NCBI GenBank assembly: GCA_001803045.1
Contig: MHAR01000023.1
Coordinates: 1 to 64,000 of the forward strand
DNA: 64,000 nucleotides
Direction of reading: 5' to 3'
DNA from: Ignavibacteria bacterium RIFOXYB12_FULL_35_14
GTDB taxonomy: Bacteria; Bacteroidota; Ignavibacteria; Ignavibacteriales; Ignavibacteriaceae
Position numbers and translations under genes: made by a program. Of the stretch, positions 26,839-35,183 are shown one piece after another (within the stretch, counting starts at the first letter, position 1; every line of letters begins with the position of its first letter). The notes under the pieces are model-generated. The model searched no databases and was not told the DNA's origin. It saw only the letters and a program-made list of their open reading frames with translations.

Positions 26839-27683
26839 TTGAACGAAGTATAGATCAAATAATAAAAGATGCTTTGGCTGAAGATATCGGAAGTGGAGAC
26901 ATTACTACTTCAGCTACTATTGATTCTAATCTATTGGCTCACGGAGAATTTTTAGTTAAGCAGGATGGCATAGTTGCCGGTTTTGAAATGCTGAAAAGAA
27001 CTCTTGAAATTTTTGATTCATCTTTAAAACTAACTTTATTTTCAAAGGATGGTGACAGGGTTTCTGCAAAAACTATTGTGGCAATTGTGAAAGGAAAAGC
27101 AGCATCAATATTAACTGTTGAACGGACAGCTCTAAATTTCTTTCAGCGAATGAGCGGTATTGCAACAATGTGCCGGAATTTTCAAGAAAAAATCTTTCAC
27201 ACAAAAGCAAAAATAATTGATACGCGTAAAACTGTTCCCGGTTTAAGAATGTTTGATAAACTCGCTGTTAAGTTGAGCGGATGTTCAAATCACCGTTATG
27301 GTTTGTACGATATGTTTTTGATTAAAGATAATCACATCGAAGCTGCAGGTTCAATAACTAAGGCGATACATCTTTGCAAAAAATATAAAATTGAAAACAA
27401 ACTGGTTTGTAAAATTGAAGTTGAAACAACAAATCTTCATCAAGTTGAAGAAGCAATTAGCTGTGGTGTTGATATAATTATGCTTGATAATTTTGCATTA
27501 TCCGAAATGAAAAAAGCGGTTGAGCTGATCAATGGAAAATGCCTGATTGAGGCATCGGGAAACGTGAATATGGATACAGTGAAACTGATTGCTGAAACCG
27601 GAGTTGATTTTATTTCGGTCGGGGCAATAACGCACAGTGTTAAAGCTTTGGATATTTCATTAGAACTTAAGCTGGTTAAATAA
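26835..27683 (+). CDS. nadC: Nicotinate-nucleotide pyrophosphorylase (carboxylating)
   Basis: Quinolinate phosphoribosyltransferase, forming nicotinate mononucleotide for NAD synthesis; 282 residues. ALAEDIGSGDITT (13-25), ERTALNFFQRMSGIAT, DTRKTVPGLR and LIKDNHI are the family signatures. The segment usually RxGGGxNHR reads KLSGCSNHR, a mild deviation next to the substrate pocket, with the Asn-His-Arg kept. ATGA overlap with the thioesterase gene. Confidence 0.94.
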   Translation: MIERSIDQIIKDALAEDIGSGDITTSATIDSNLLAHGEFLVKQDGIVAGFEMLKRTLEIFDSSLKLTLFSKDGDRVSAKTIVAIVKGKAASILTVERTALNFFQRMSGIATMCRNFQEKIFHTKAKIIDTRKTVPGLRMFDKLAVKLSGCSNHRYGLYDMFLIKDNHIEAAGSITKAIHLCKKYKIENKLVCKIEVETTNLHQVEEAISCGVDIIMLDNFALSEMKKAVELINGKCLIEASGNVNMDTVKLIAETGVDFISVGAITHSVKALDISLELKLVK

Positions 27684-27686
27684 TAA

Positions 27687-29159
27687 ATGTTTGACAAAAT
27701 AAAGCAGCTTACAAAGGATACTGCCATTTATGGTGTCAGCACAATTGTAGGAAGATTTCTTACTTTTCTCCTTGTACCGTTTTACACAAATATTTTTCCG
27801 CCGGATGAATACGGCATAGTTGCCAATCTTTATATTTTCATTGCAATCCTAAACATCATTTACATATTTGGAATGGATGCTGCTTACTTGAAGTTTGCAT
27901 CAAATAAAAGTATTGCAAGCGAAAAAGATAATTTCTCCACTCCGTATTTGGCAGTAATGTTTGTCTCGCTGTTTCTTTCCCTTTTTATAATATTGATCAA
28001 GGGGAGCATCATATCGCTTTTTGAAGTGCCGGCAGGCTATGCATATCTTATATATTATACTTCACTTATACTTTTTATAGATGCACTATGTGTTATTCCA
28101 TTTATTAGATTAAGAATAGAAAGAAAAGCGAAGAAGTTTGCAACTTTTAAGATCATTAATATTCTTACAAACGTTTTCTTCAATATATTGCTTGTGCTCT
28201 ATTTCAAGTGGGGAATAGAAGCTGTATTCATTAGCAATCTCATTGCTTCTCTTTTAACACTTATAATATTTACGCCCGAAATTATAAAGAATCTAAAACC
28301 GGTCATTAATATTTCTTTACTCCTCAGATTAATAAAATTTGGGTTACCGTATCTTCCAGCCGGTTTGGGATCAATGTTAATCCAGGGAATTGACCGCCCA
28401 ATTCTAACAAACCTAACTGACCTGAGCACTGTTGGAATTTATAATGCTAATCATAAGCTCGGCATATTTATGATGCTTTTTGTGAATATGTTTCAATATG
28501 CATGGCAGCCGTTCTTCCTGCAGCAAGCTGAGGAAAAAGATGCAAAAAAAATATTCTCTAAAGTGCTTACTTACTTTACTTTTGCAGCAAGCTTAATTTT
28601 AGTTTTAATATCTCTCTTCATAGATGATATTGTTAAAATTAATTTTTTTGGAATAACTTTAATTGGTCCGGCATATTGGAGTGGATTGTTAATTGTGCCT
28701 GTTGTTCTTCTTGGTTATTTATTTAATGGAATATATGTGGTTTTTACAGCAGGTATTTATATAAAGGAAAAAAGTATTTATGTGCCACTGATTACCGGTT
28801 TAGGTGCCGTAGTTAGTATTGCTTTAAATTTCTTGTTAATCCCGATTCTAGGAATTATGGGATCGGCTTTAGCTGCTTTGGCAAGTTATATGGTTATGGC
28901 ACTGGGATTATATTTAATCACTCAAAAGTTTTATAAGATAGAATATGAGTTAAACAAAATAGTAAGTCTTTTTTTAATTATACTTTTCACAAGCATTCTA
29001 TACTATTGGCTCCAGTCAATTGAGGTGCTCAACGTATTCTACAAATTTATAATTTTGATTTTCTTCGCACTTATTAGTTCTACAATTGTTTTCAATAAGA
29101 ATGAACTGCTGATTCTTAAAAATAGATTTTTAAATAAAATTTTATCTAGAAATATTTGA
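27687..29159 (+). CDS. Second polysaccharide flippase (MOP superfamily)
   Basis: 490 residues with about 14 membrane helices; the N-terminal DTAIYGVSTIVGRFLTFLL and a mid-protein FGLPYLPAGLGS are typical of the RfbX/Wzx-like group. It differs clearly from the Wzx-like protein at 16.7-18.2 kb, so it is not a recent duplicate. It starts three bases after nadC. The substrate is not inferable; it might serve a second glycan or lipid-linked precursor. Confidence 0.83.
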   Translation: MFDKIKQLTKDTAIYGVSTIVGRFLTFLLVPFYTNIFPPDEYGIVANLYIFIAILNIIYIFGMDAAYLKFASNKSIASEKDNFSTPYLAVMFVSLFLSLFIILIKGSIISLFEVPAGYAYLIYYTSLILFIDALCVIPFIRLRIERKAKKFATFKIINILTNVFFNILLVLYFKWGIEAVFISNLIASLLTLIIFTPEIIKNLKPVINISLLLRLIKFGLPYLPAGLGSMLIQGIDRPILTNLTDLSTVGIYNANHKLGIFMMLFVNMFQYAWQPFFLQQAEEKDAKKIFSKVLTYFTFAASLILVLISLFIDDIVKINFFGITLIGPAYWSGLLIVPVVLLGYLFNGIYVVFTAGIYIKEKSIYVPLITGLGAVVSIALNFLLIPILGIMGSALAALASYMVMALGLYLITQKFYKIEYELNKIVSLFLIILFTSILYYWLQSIEVLNVFYKFIILIFFALISSTIVFNKNELLILKNRFLNKILSRNI

Positions 29160-29180
29160 AATTATTAGTTGAGCAATAAT

Positions 29181-29299
29181 GTAGCTAAAGCCTTGCTCAT
29201 TTGGGTTTGTAGTTCCGTCAGATAAATCTGACGAAAAATAAATTACCGTTCACTTTAGTGAACGGTTGAAAGGGTTACCGGTAATTTGGCTTTAACCAC
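29181..29299. repeat. Nested palindromic element
   Basis: Contains CGTCAGAT-AA-ATCTGACG (29216-29233, 8-bp stem) and CCGTTCACT-TT-AGTGAACGG (29246-29265, 9-bp stem). The latter is embraced by AAATTACCG (29240-29248) and CGGTAATTT (29279-29287). Outer arms CTAAAGCC/GGCTTTAA are near-complementary. Perfect two-base-loop hairpins in series match the design of the 35.0-kb element. There is no coding capacity. Confidence 0.55.
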
Positions 29300-29378
29300 A
29301 TTTATTAGCTTAAATTATTTAAGAGATATTTTTAATATTTTATAAAAAACTGTCCACTAAATAATATTTGAAAGTAAT

Positions 29379-29843
29379 ATGCGGATGAGTGAGATCGTAG
29401 AAATTAAAATAAAAAGACTTAGTGCTGAATTTGATGACATACCAATTCCAAGGTATGCTACTTCAGGAAGTGCCGGATTGGACGTTCGAGCGGCGATAGA
29501 AAAAGAAATTATTATTGAGCCAAGTGGCATTGAACTAGTTCCAACAAATCTTTCTGTTGAAATTCCTGTTGGATATGAAATTCAAGTCAGACCTCGCAGC
29601 GGGCTTGCAGCCAATCATGGAATTGGAATTCTAAACTCACCAGGCACGATTGATTCCGATTATCGTGGTGAAATAAAAATTATCATGATAAATCTTGGTA
29701 AGAAAAAATTTACTATCAAACGCGGTGATAGAATTGCTCAGTTAGTTGTATCAAAAGTTTATACGGCGAACTTAATTCAATCCGATGATCTCAATCATAG
29801 TCAGCGTGGTAAGGGCGGATTTGGTCATACAGGAAAAGAATGA
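29379..29843 (+). CDS. dut: Deoxyuridine 5'-triphosphate nucleotidohydrolase
   Basis: Trimeric dUTPase, 154 residues. All five motifs are readable: SAGLDVRAA (1), RPRSGLA (2), GTIDSDYRGEIK (3), RGDRIAQLV (4) and RGKGGFGHTG (5, closing the active site). ATG 29379 is used; an in-frame ATG six bases later is equally possible. It lowers dUTP and supplies dUMP; dnaE lies downstream, but with a 203-base gap. Confidence 0.95.
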   Translation: MRMSEIVEIKIKRLSAEFDDIPIPRYATSGSAGLDVRAAIEKEIIIEPSGIELVPTNLSVEIPVGYEIQVRPRSGLAANHGIGILNSPGTIDSDYRGEIKIIMINLGKKKFTIKRGDRIAQLVVSKVYTANLIQSDDLNHSQRGKGGFGHTGKE

Positions 29844-29870
29844 GATTCATTTTAACATTCAAGCATCACA

Positions 29871-29916
29871 AACCAGTTTCTCCCCATCTCATTCTTCGGT
29901 TTTAAGAAACTGGGTT
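29871..29916. repeat. Inverted repeat downstream of dut
   Basis: CCAGTTTCT (29873-29881) pairs with AGAAACTGG (29905-29913), extendable with one bulge to AACCAGTTTCT/AGAAACTGGGTT. The loop is 23 bases. T-rich sequence only begins some 25 bases later, so a terminator role for dut is possible but weak. Confidence 0.4.
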
Positions 29917-30046
29917 AGTAGAAAATAAAAATTTATTTTTCAAATATTTTTTTTAGAGTTAAAAATATTTAAACTTCCATCGCACGTTCAAAACTTTTCC
30001 TTTTCAAACCATTAGTAAAAACTGAGTTCGAGGGTTAATACATTTC

Positions 30047-33000
30047 ATGTCCGACTTTATTCATTTACATAATCATACTCACTACAGTCTTCAGGATGGT
30101 GCATGCACTGTTGATGGTTTGATCAATGCCGCCAAACGAAACAACATGAAAGCTGTTGCGCTTACAGATCACGGCGTGATGTATGGCATATCGGAATTTT
30201 ATCGCAAAGCTAAAAAGGAAGGAATCAAACCGATTATCGGGATGGAAGCTTACATCGTAAAAGAAGGAAGCAGATTTGATAGAGGGAAAGAAGATGTATT
30301 AAACAAGAAAAGAATTAAAACATATAATCACTTGCTTCTGCTTGCTAAGAATAATGAGGGTTATAAAAATTTATCAAAACTTTCTACTTTAGGTCACACT
30401 GAAGGATTTTACTATCGCCCAAGAATTGATCTTGAACTCTTAAAAAAACATAAAGATGGTTTAATTTGCAGCACAGCTTGTGCAGGTGGAATTATCGCAA
30501 CACATCTTATAAATAATGATTATGAAAAAGCCAAACATACTGCGAAAATTTTCAAAGAAATTTTTGAGGATGATTTTTATTTAGAGATTCAAGATCATGG
30601 AATGGATATTGAAAAGGCAGTGCTTGATGGAATGCCTAAGCTATCCAAAGAATTGAATATTAAATTGGTTGCCACAAACGATTGTCATTACATCGAACCC
30701 GAACATGCAATTCCTCATAATATTCTTCTTCTACTATCTGATAAAAATGGAGCGGATTTTAATCAACTGAGATATGGCACGGATCAGATATATTTTAAAT
30801 CTGCAGATGCGATGATAAAGCTTTTTAAAAAATATAAAGGTGCAGTTGAAAACACTCTTGAGATAGAATCAAAAACAAATGTTGAACTTGATTTTAATGA
30901 TTATCACTTCCCTCAATTTCCTATTCCTAAAGATTCTAAAGTTGAATCTCTCGATGATTATTTTGAGCTTCTTGCCCGCGAAGGTTTAAAGAAAAAATTT
31001 AATAACCCTACCGATGAAATAATCCAGAGATTTGAATTTGAGATAGATACAATTAAAAAAATGGGATTTGCAGGTTATTTTTTAATTGTGCAGGATTTTA
31101 TCAACTCGGCAAAAAAATCCGGCATACCTGTCGGACCCGGAAGGGGAAGTGTTGCTGGAAGCCTTGTAGCTTTCACATTAGGAATTACGGAGATCGATCC
31201 ATTAAAATACAGTCTTCTCTTCGAAAGATTTTTAAATCCCGAAAGAAAATCAATGCCTGATATTGACGTTGATTTTGCAGATGACAAACGAGGCGAAGTT
31301 ATTGATTATGTTCGTCAGAAGTACGGTTCAAACTCTGTAAGTCAGATAATCACTTTTAATCGTCTTTCTTCAAAAGCTGTAATCCGAGATGTAGCGAGAG
31401 TTCTAAAAATTCCAATTCCTACAGTTAATAAAATTACAAAATGGATTCCCTCCAAGTTCGGAAAAGTTTACACCATTGATCAAGCACTAAAAGAAGTTTC
31501 TGAACTGAGATGGGTTCGTGATTCCAAAGAACCGGAAATTCAAAACCTGATTAAGTATGCTAAAGTACTGGAAGGAATGAATAGAAATGCTTCAAAGCAT
31601 GCCGCCGGAATTGTGATCACTCCGGGTGAAGTAAGCAATTATGTTCCGCTGGCAAATGCAGTATCGCAATCGGATATTGTTACTCAATTCAACATGAAGG
31701 ATTTGGAATATTCCGGTTTGCTTAAGATGGATTTCCTGGGATTACGAACCCTAACAATTATAAGAGATACTATTTCGCTTGTTTTCAAAAATCATGGGGT
31801 AAAAATAGACATCGACGAGATTCCGCTCGATGATGAAAAAACATACCAGCTCTTCTGGAAAGGACAAACTACCGGCATATTTCAGTTTGAATCTGCCCCG
31901 ATGCGGGAGTATCTTAAAAAGCTGAAGCCGACAAGCATAAATGATCTTTCAGCAATGAATGCTTTATATCGTCCCGGTCCTATGGATTTTATTGATGATT
32001 TTATTGATAGAAAGCGCGGTGTTAAAAAGGTCGAATATCTTCATCCTATCCTTGAAAATATTTTAGAGGAAACTTACGGAATTATTGTCTATCAAGAACA
32101 AGTAATTCAGATCGCGAATAAAGTCGGTGGATTGAGCTTAGCCGAAGCTGACATATTGCGGCGAGCAATGGGAAAGAAAGACCTGGCTGCAATGAAACAG
32201 CAGAAAGAAAAATTTATAGCCGGCGCAAAAGCCAATGGTATCTCAACTAAAATTGCAGAAGAAATTTTTGAGTCAATAGATAAATTTGCTAACTACGGAT
32301 TTAATAAAAGTCATTCGGTCGCTTACAGTCTTGTAGCATATCAAACTGCATATTTAAAAGCATATTATACACCTGAGTTTCTCGCATCCAACTTGAAAAA
32401 TGAATTTGGCAATACAAGTAAAGTCACATCTTTTATGGAAGATTGCCGAAAACTTAAGATACCAATTCTTCAGCCTGACGTTAATAATCCATCAGTTTAT
32501 TTTGATGTTGAGAAGGGAACTATCAAATTCGGTTTGTCTTCTATTAAAAATGTTGGAGTAAATGCAGTTGAAGATATTATCCGGAACAAAGAAAAGTTGA
32601 ATAGAAACTTCGAAAGCATTTTTGATTTTTGCCAGAATGTTGACACAAGAATTATAAATAAAAGATGCGTTGAAAGCTTAATCCTTGCCGGAGCATTTGA
32701 TTCTATTAATAAAGAAAGAGCAAGGCTTTATGCTATAGTCGAAGATGCACTTTCTTTAGCGAATAAAGTGAAGAACTCGAAACTAACGGTTGGAAATAGT
32801 TTGTTTGGCGGAATGGAAGATGATTTTAAAACTGTTGAGCCTGAATTGCCAGCCTGCAAGCCGTGGACTCAAAAATACCAGCTAGCAAAAGAACGTGAAG
32901 TAATCGGGTTTTATATGTCTGAACATCCGCTTAGGAAATATGAAATTGATTATAAATCATTCACGACCATCCATCTTGGTGAAACTGAACAGCTTGAAAA

Positions 33001-33511
33001 TTTAGATATTGTTCGCGTTGGTGGTGTAATTACAGGATTGAAAACAAAGATGGATAAGTCGGGGAAGAATATGGCTTTCTTTACCTTAGATGATTTTACA
33101 GGCTCGTGCGAAGCTATTATGTTTTCGAAAACTTACGATAAATTTCAAAAACTAATCGGTGAGGAAGAATGCATATTTATTGTTGGCAAACCTGAAAGCA
33201 GCGGAGATTCAATTAAGCTGCAGATCGAAGAAGCTTATTCTCCTAATGATATCAGGGAAAAATTAACGCGCAGCATAAAAGTATATATCGATCCTGAAAA
33301 ACATAATCTCGAAACAATTTCATCTTTGAAAAATATATTTCAGAGTAATTCAGGAAGCATTCCGGTGTACATTCATTTATCAAGCGGCAATAATGGAGAC
33401 AGTCCGCATATTTATTTTTTAAAAAATCTGCGTGTAAAAATTTCTGATGAGCTAATAAATTCAATCACTAAACTCATCGGTGAAGATTCGATATTGTTTG
33501 ATTTCAAGTGA
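30047..33511 (+). CDS. dnaE: DNA polymerase III subunit alpha
   Basis: Replicative C-family polymerase, 1154 residues, DnaE1-like. The N-terminal PHP domain (HLHNHTHYS at 5-13; LTDHGVMYG) retains its metal-binding histidines. The palm has GPGRGSVAGS and PDIDVDF (about 404-410) with the catalytic aspartates. Then come the beta-binding and helix-hairpin-helix parts (about 760-900) and a C-terminal OB fold (about 985-1070). The final region, ending ISDELINSITKLIG, resembles the tau-binding tail. It stands alone. Confidence 0.96.
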   Translation: MSDFIHLHNHTHYSLQDGACTVDGLINAAKRNNMKAVALTDHGVMYGISEFYRKAKKEGIKPIIGMEAYIVKEGSRFDRGKEDVLNKKRIKTYNHLLLLAKNNEGYKNLSKLSTLGHTEGFYYRPRIDLELLKKHKDGLICSTACAGGIIATHLINNDYEKAKHTAKIFKEIFEDDFYLEIQDHGMDIEKAVLDGMPKLSKELNIKLVATNDCHYIEPEHAIPHNILLLLSDKNGADFNQLRYGTDQIYFKSADAMIKLFKKYKGAVENTLEIESKTNVELDFNDYHFPQFPIPKDSKVESLDDYFELLAREGLKKKFNNPTDEIIQRFEFEIDTIKKMGFAGYFLIVQDFINSAKKSGIPVGPGRGSVAGSLVAFTLGITEIDPLKYSLLFERFLNPERKSMPDIDVDFADDKRGEVIDYVRQKYGSNSVSQIITFNRLSSKAVIRDVARVLKIPIPTVNKITKWIPSKFGKVYTIDQALKEVSELRWVRDSKEPEIQNLIKYAKVLEGMNRNASKHAAGIVITPGEVSNYVPLANAVSQSDIVTQFNMKDLEYSGLLKMDFLGLRTLTIIRDTISLVFKNHGVKIDIDEIPLDDEKTYQLFWKGQTTGIFQFESAPMREYLKKLKPTSINDLSAMNALYRPGPMDFIDDFIDRKRGVKKVEYLHPILENILEETYGIIVYQEQVIQIANKVGGLSLAEADILRRAMGKKDLAAMKQQKEKFIAGAKANGISTKIAEEIFESIDKFANYGFNKSHSVAYSLVAYQTAYLKAYYTPEFLASNLKNEFGNTSKVTSFMEDCRKLKIPILQPDVNNPSVYFDVEKGTIKFGLSSIKNVGVNAVEDIIRNKEKLNRNFESIFDFCQNVDTRIINKRCVESLILAGAFDSINKERARLYAIVEDALSLANKVKNSKLTVGNSLFGGMEDDFKTVEPELPACKPWTQKYQLAKEREVIGFYMSEHPLRKYEIDYKSFTTIHLGETEQLENLDIVRVGGVITGLKTKMDKSGKNMAFFTLDDFTGSCEAIMFSKTYDKFQKLIGEEECIFIVGKPESSGDSIKLQIEEAYSPNDIREKLTRSIKVYIDPEKHNLETISSLKNIFQSNSGSIPVYIHLSSGNNGDSPHIYFLKNLRVKISDELINSITKLIGEDSILFDFK

Positions 33512-33570
33512 TTGTAAAAAATAATTTGAACCCAATTCAAACTTTTCTCAGTCTCAACCAAAACCACACA

Positions 33571-33606
33571 TATCTTCATCTTCATCCTTATCTTAATCTT
33601 AATCTT
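33571..33606. repeat. Six tandem hexamers (ATCTTM)
   Basis: Six consecutive 6-base units: ATCTTC, ATCTTC, ATCCTT, ATCTTA, ATCTTA, ATCTTA. They sit in a pyrimidine-rich spacer between dnaE and the FabL-like gene, just upstream of its promoter. It could vary in copy number by slippage and alter promoter geometry, or be neutral. Confidence 0.6.
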
Positions 33607-33630
33607 ACTATCATCCCTCACACAAACCAA

Positions 33631-33666
33631 TTGTATAACTTCACTCAATTTTGTATACTTTCACCC
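33631..33666 (+). promoter_or_regulatory. Promoter overlapped by a 20-bp-spaced direct repeat (candidate operator)
   Basis: TTGTAT (33631-33636), a 17-base spacer and TATACT (33654-33659) form a plausible sigma70 promoter for the enoyl reductase gene. The same stretch consists of two imperfect 16-mers, TTGTATAACTTCACTC at 33631 and TTGTATACTTTCACCC at 33651 (13 of 16 identical). Their starts are 20 bases apart, about two helical turns, as expected for a dimeric regulator. The regulator is unknown. Confidence 0.45.
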
Positions 33667-33690
33667 ACAATAAAAATCATTTGAGATTTT

Positions 33691-34506
33691 ATGAAACAAA
33701 AAGAAAATCAAAATTACTGGGCATTGATCCTTGGAGCTTCATCGGGATTTGGAGAAGCAACAGCATTAAAACTTGCGGCAGATGGATTTAATATAATTGG
33801 AATTCACCTCGATCGTCAGGTAACCATGCATAATGTTGAAAGAATAATCTCCAAAATAAAATCAGCCGGTTCAAAGCAATTATTTATTAATTGCAATGCA
33901 GCTGATGAAAGCAAGAGAAAGGAGGTCCTGAATGAATTAATAACCTTATCACAGGGAAAACCAATAGTTAAAGTTGTAATGCACTCATTGGCGTTTGGGA
34001 CGTTAAAAAGTTTTATCGGTAGAAATGATGAGCAGCCAATCACAAAAGCTCAAATGGAAATGACGTTAGATGTTATGGCGCACTCACTTGTATATTGGGT
34101 GCAGGATCTGGTTGCGAATAATTTGCTTGCAAACAAAGCACGAATATTTGCAATGACGAGTTCAGGAAGTCATTCTACAATTCCATTTTATGGTGCTGTG
34201 TCTGCCGCAAAAGCATCTCTCGAATCTCACATTCGTCAATTATCTGCTGAGTTAGGTTTTATGGAAGCATCAGTCAACGCAATAATGGCAGGTGTTACAG
34301 ATACACCGGCGTTGAGAAAAATTCCCGGTAATACTGAAATGATTGAAGTTGCAAGAAGAAAAAACCCCCGTAATCGTTTAACGTCTCCGGAAGATGTTGC
34401 TAAGGTAATATCTGTATTATGCCAGGATGGTGCTGAGTGGATTTCCGGCGGAGTAATAAATGCAGACGGTGGAGAAGATAATGTGAGTTATGTTGGTCAA
34501 GGTTAA
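33691..34506 (+). CDS. FabL-like enoyl-ACP reductase (SDR superfamily)
   Basis: 271 residues. The nucleotide-binding motif GASSGFG (15-21) is SDR-like. The catalytic Tyr167 and Lys174 are separated by six residues (YGAVSAAK), the spacing of enoyl-ACP reductases FabI/FabL rather than the Y-x3-K of ordinary SDRs. The TDTPALRKIPGN segment resembles B. subtilis FabL. It would complete each fatty-acid elongation cycle. FabL assignment is from remembered family features; a ketoreductase or other SDR is less likely. Confidence 0.75.
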   Translation: MKQKENQNYWALILGASSGFGEATALKLAADGFNIIGIHLDRQVTMHNVERIISKIKSAGSKQLFINCNAADESKRKEVLNELITLSQGKPIVKVVMHSLAFGTLKSFIGRNDEQPITKAQMEMTLDVMAHSLVYWVQDLVANNLLANKARIFAMTSSGSHSTIPFYGAVSAAKASLESHIRQLSAELGFMEASVNAIMAGVTDTPALRKIPGNTEMIEVARRKNPRNRLTSPEDVAKVISVLCQDGAEWISGGVINADGGEDNVSYVGQG

Positions 34507-34542
34507 CCAGCCGAATTATAATCTAATATTAAGGACAAAATA

Positions 34543-34863
34543 ATGAAACCAGTTACTATAACAGATGCTAATTTTGAAAGTGAAATAATTAAATCGAATA
34601 TTCCTGTGCTTATAGATTTCTGGGCAGCATGGTGTGGACCATGCAAAGTCATCGCCCCAATAGTTGAGGATTTAGCTAAAGAGTATGATGGTAAAGTTAA
34701 AGTAGGTAAAGTTGATGTAGATGATAATCAACAAACTGCTATCAAGTATGGAATAAGGAGCATTCCCACTCTATTAATAATAAAAAACGGAAAAGTTAAC
34801 AACACAATTGTTGGTGCTGTTCCCAAAGCACAGATAGTTCAAAAACTAAAGGCTGTATTATAA
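34543..34863 (+). CDS. trxA: Thioredoxin
   Basis: 106 residues, single thioredoxin fold, no signal peptide, so cytoplasmic. The redox motif WCGPC is at 30-34 and the cis-proline is in RSIPTLL (about 72-78). The buried Asp is in IDFWAAW. Good Shine-Dalgarno AAGGAC ahead of the ATG. It follows the enoyl reductase gene by 36 bases, possibly co-transcribed. Confidence 0.96.
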   Translation: MKPVTITDANFESEIIKSNIPVLIDFWAAWCGPCKVIAPIVEDLAKEYDGKVKVGKVDVDDNQQTAIKYGIRSIPTLLIIKNGKVNNTIVGAVPKAQIVQKLKAVL

Positions 34864-34943
34864 TTTTGGTTCATCATAAAGCTGTGTACCTTTTTAATAA
34901 TACCAGGCAGATATTCTTTGCGTAAACGCCACGTTTCAGTGAG

Positions 34944-35122
34944 TGTTGCATAACTAAAACTTATTAATCTATTGCAGTTGACTTCAGTCAACTGCTGGAA
35001 TATATGATATATTTTTCGGCTTCAGCCACATTTGGTTTGATATAATGTGACTAAAGTCGGAGGGATTGGTTTCACTATTTATCGGTCGACTAAAGTCAAC
35101 CGCAATAATTAGTTATGCAACA
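34944..35122. repeat. 179-bp MITE-like element with perfect 14-bp terminal inverted repeats
   Basis: The ends are TGTTGCATAACTAA (34944-34957) and TTAGTTATGCAACA (35109-35122), perfectly complementary. Inside are GCAGTTGACT-TC-AGTCAACTGC (34974-34995, 10-bp stem), GGCT-TC-AGCC (35018-35027), and CGGTCGACT-AA-AGTCAACCG (35083-35102, one mismatch). The gap between trxA and serA (34864-35183) otherwise holds nothing coding. The size, termini and lack of genes fit a non-autonomous transposable element mobilised in trans. Confidence 0.7.
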
Positions 35123-35183
35123 GAACCTAAATCGTGGGGTTAATTCATGTTCCAAATAAATGTCCTAGGGAAAGAATCCATAA

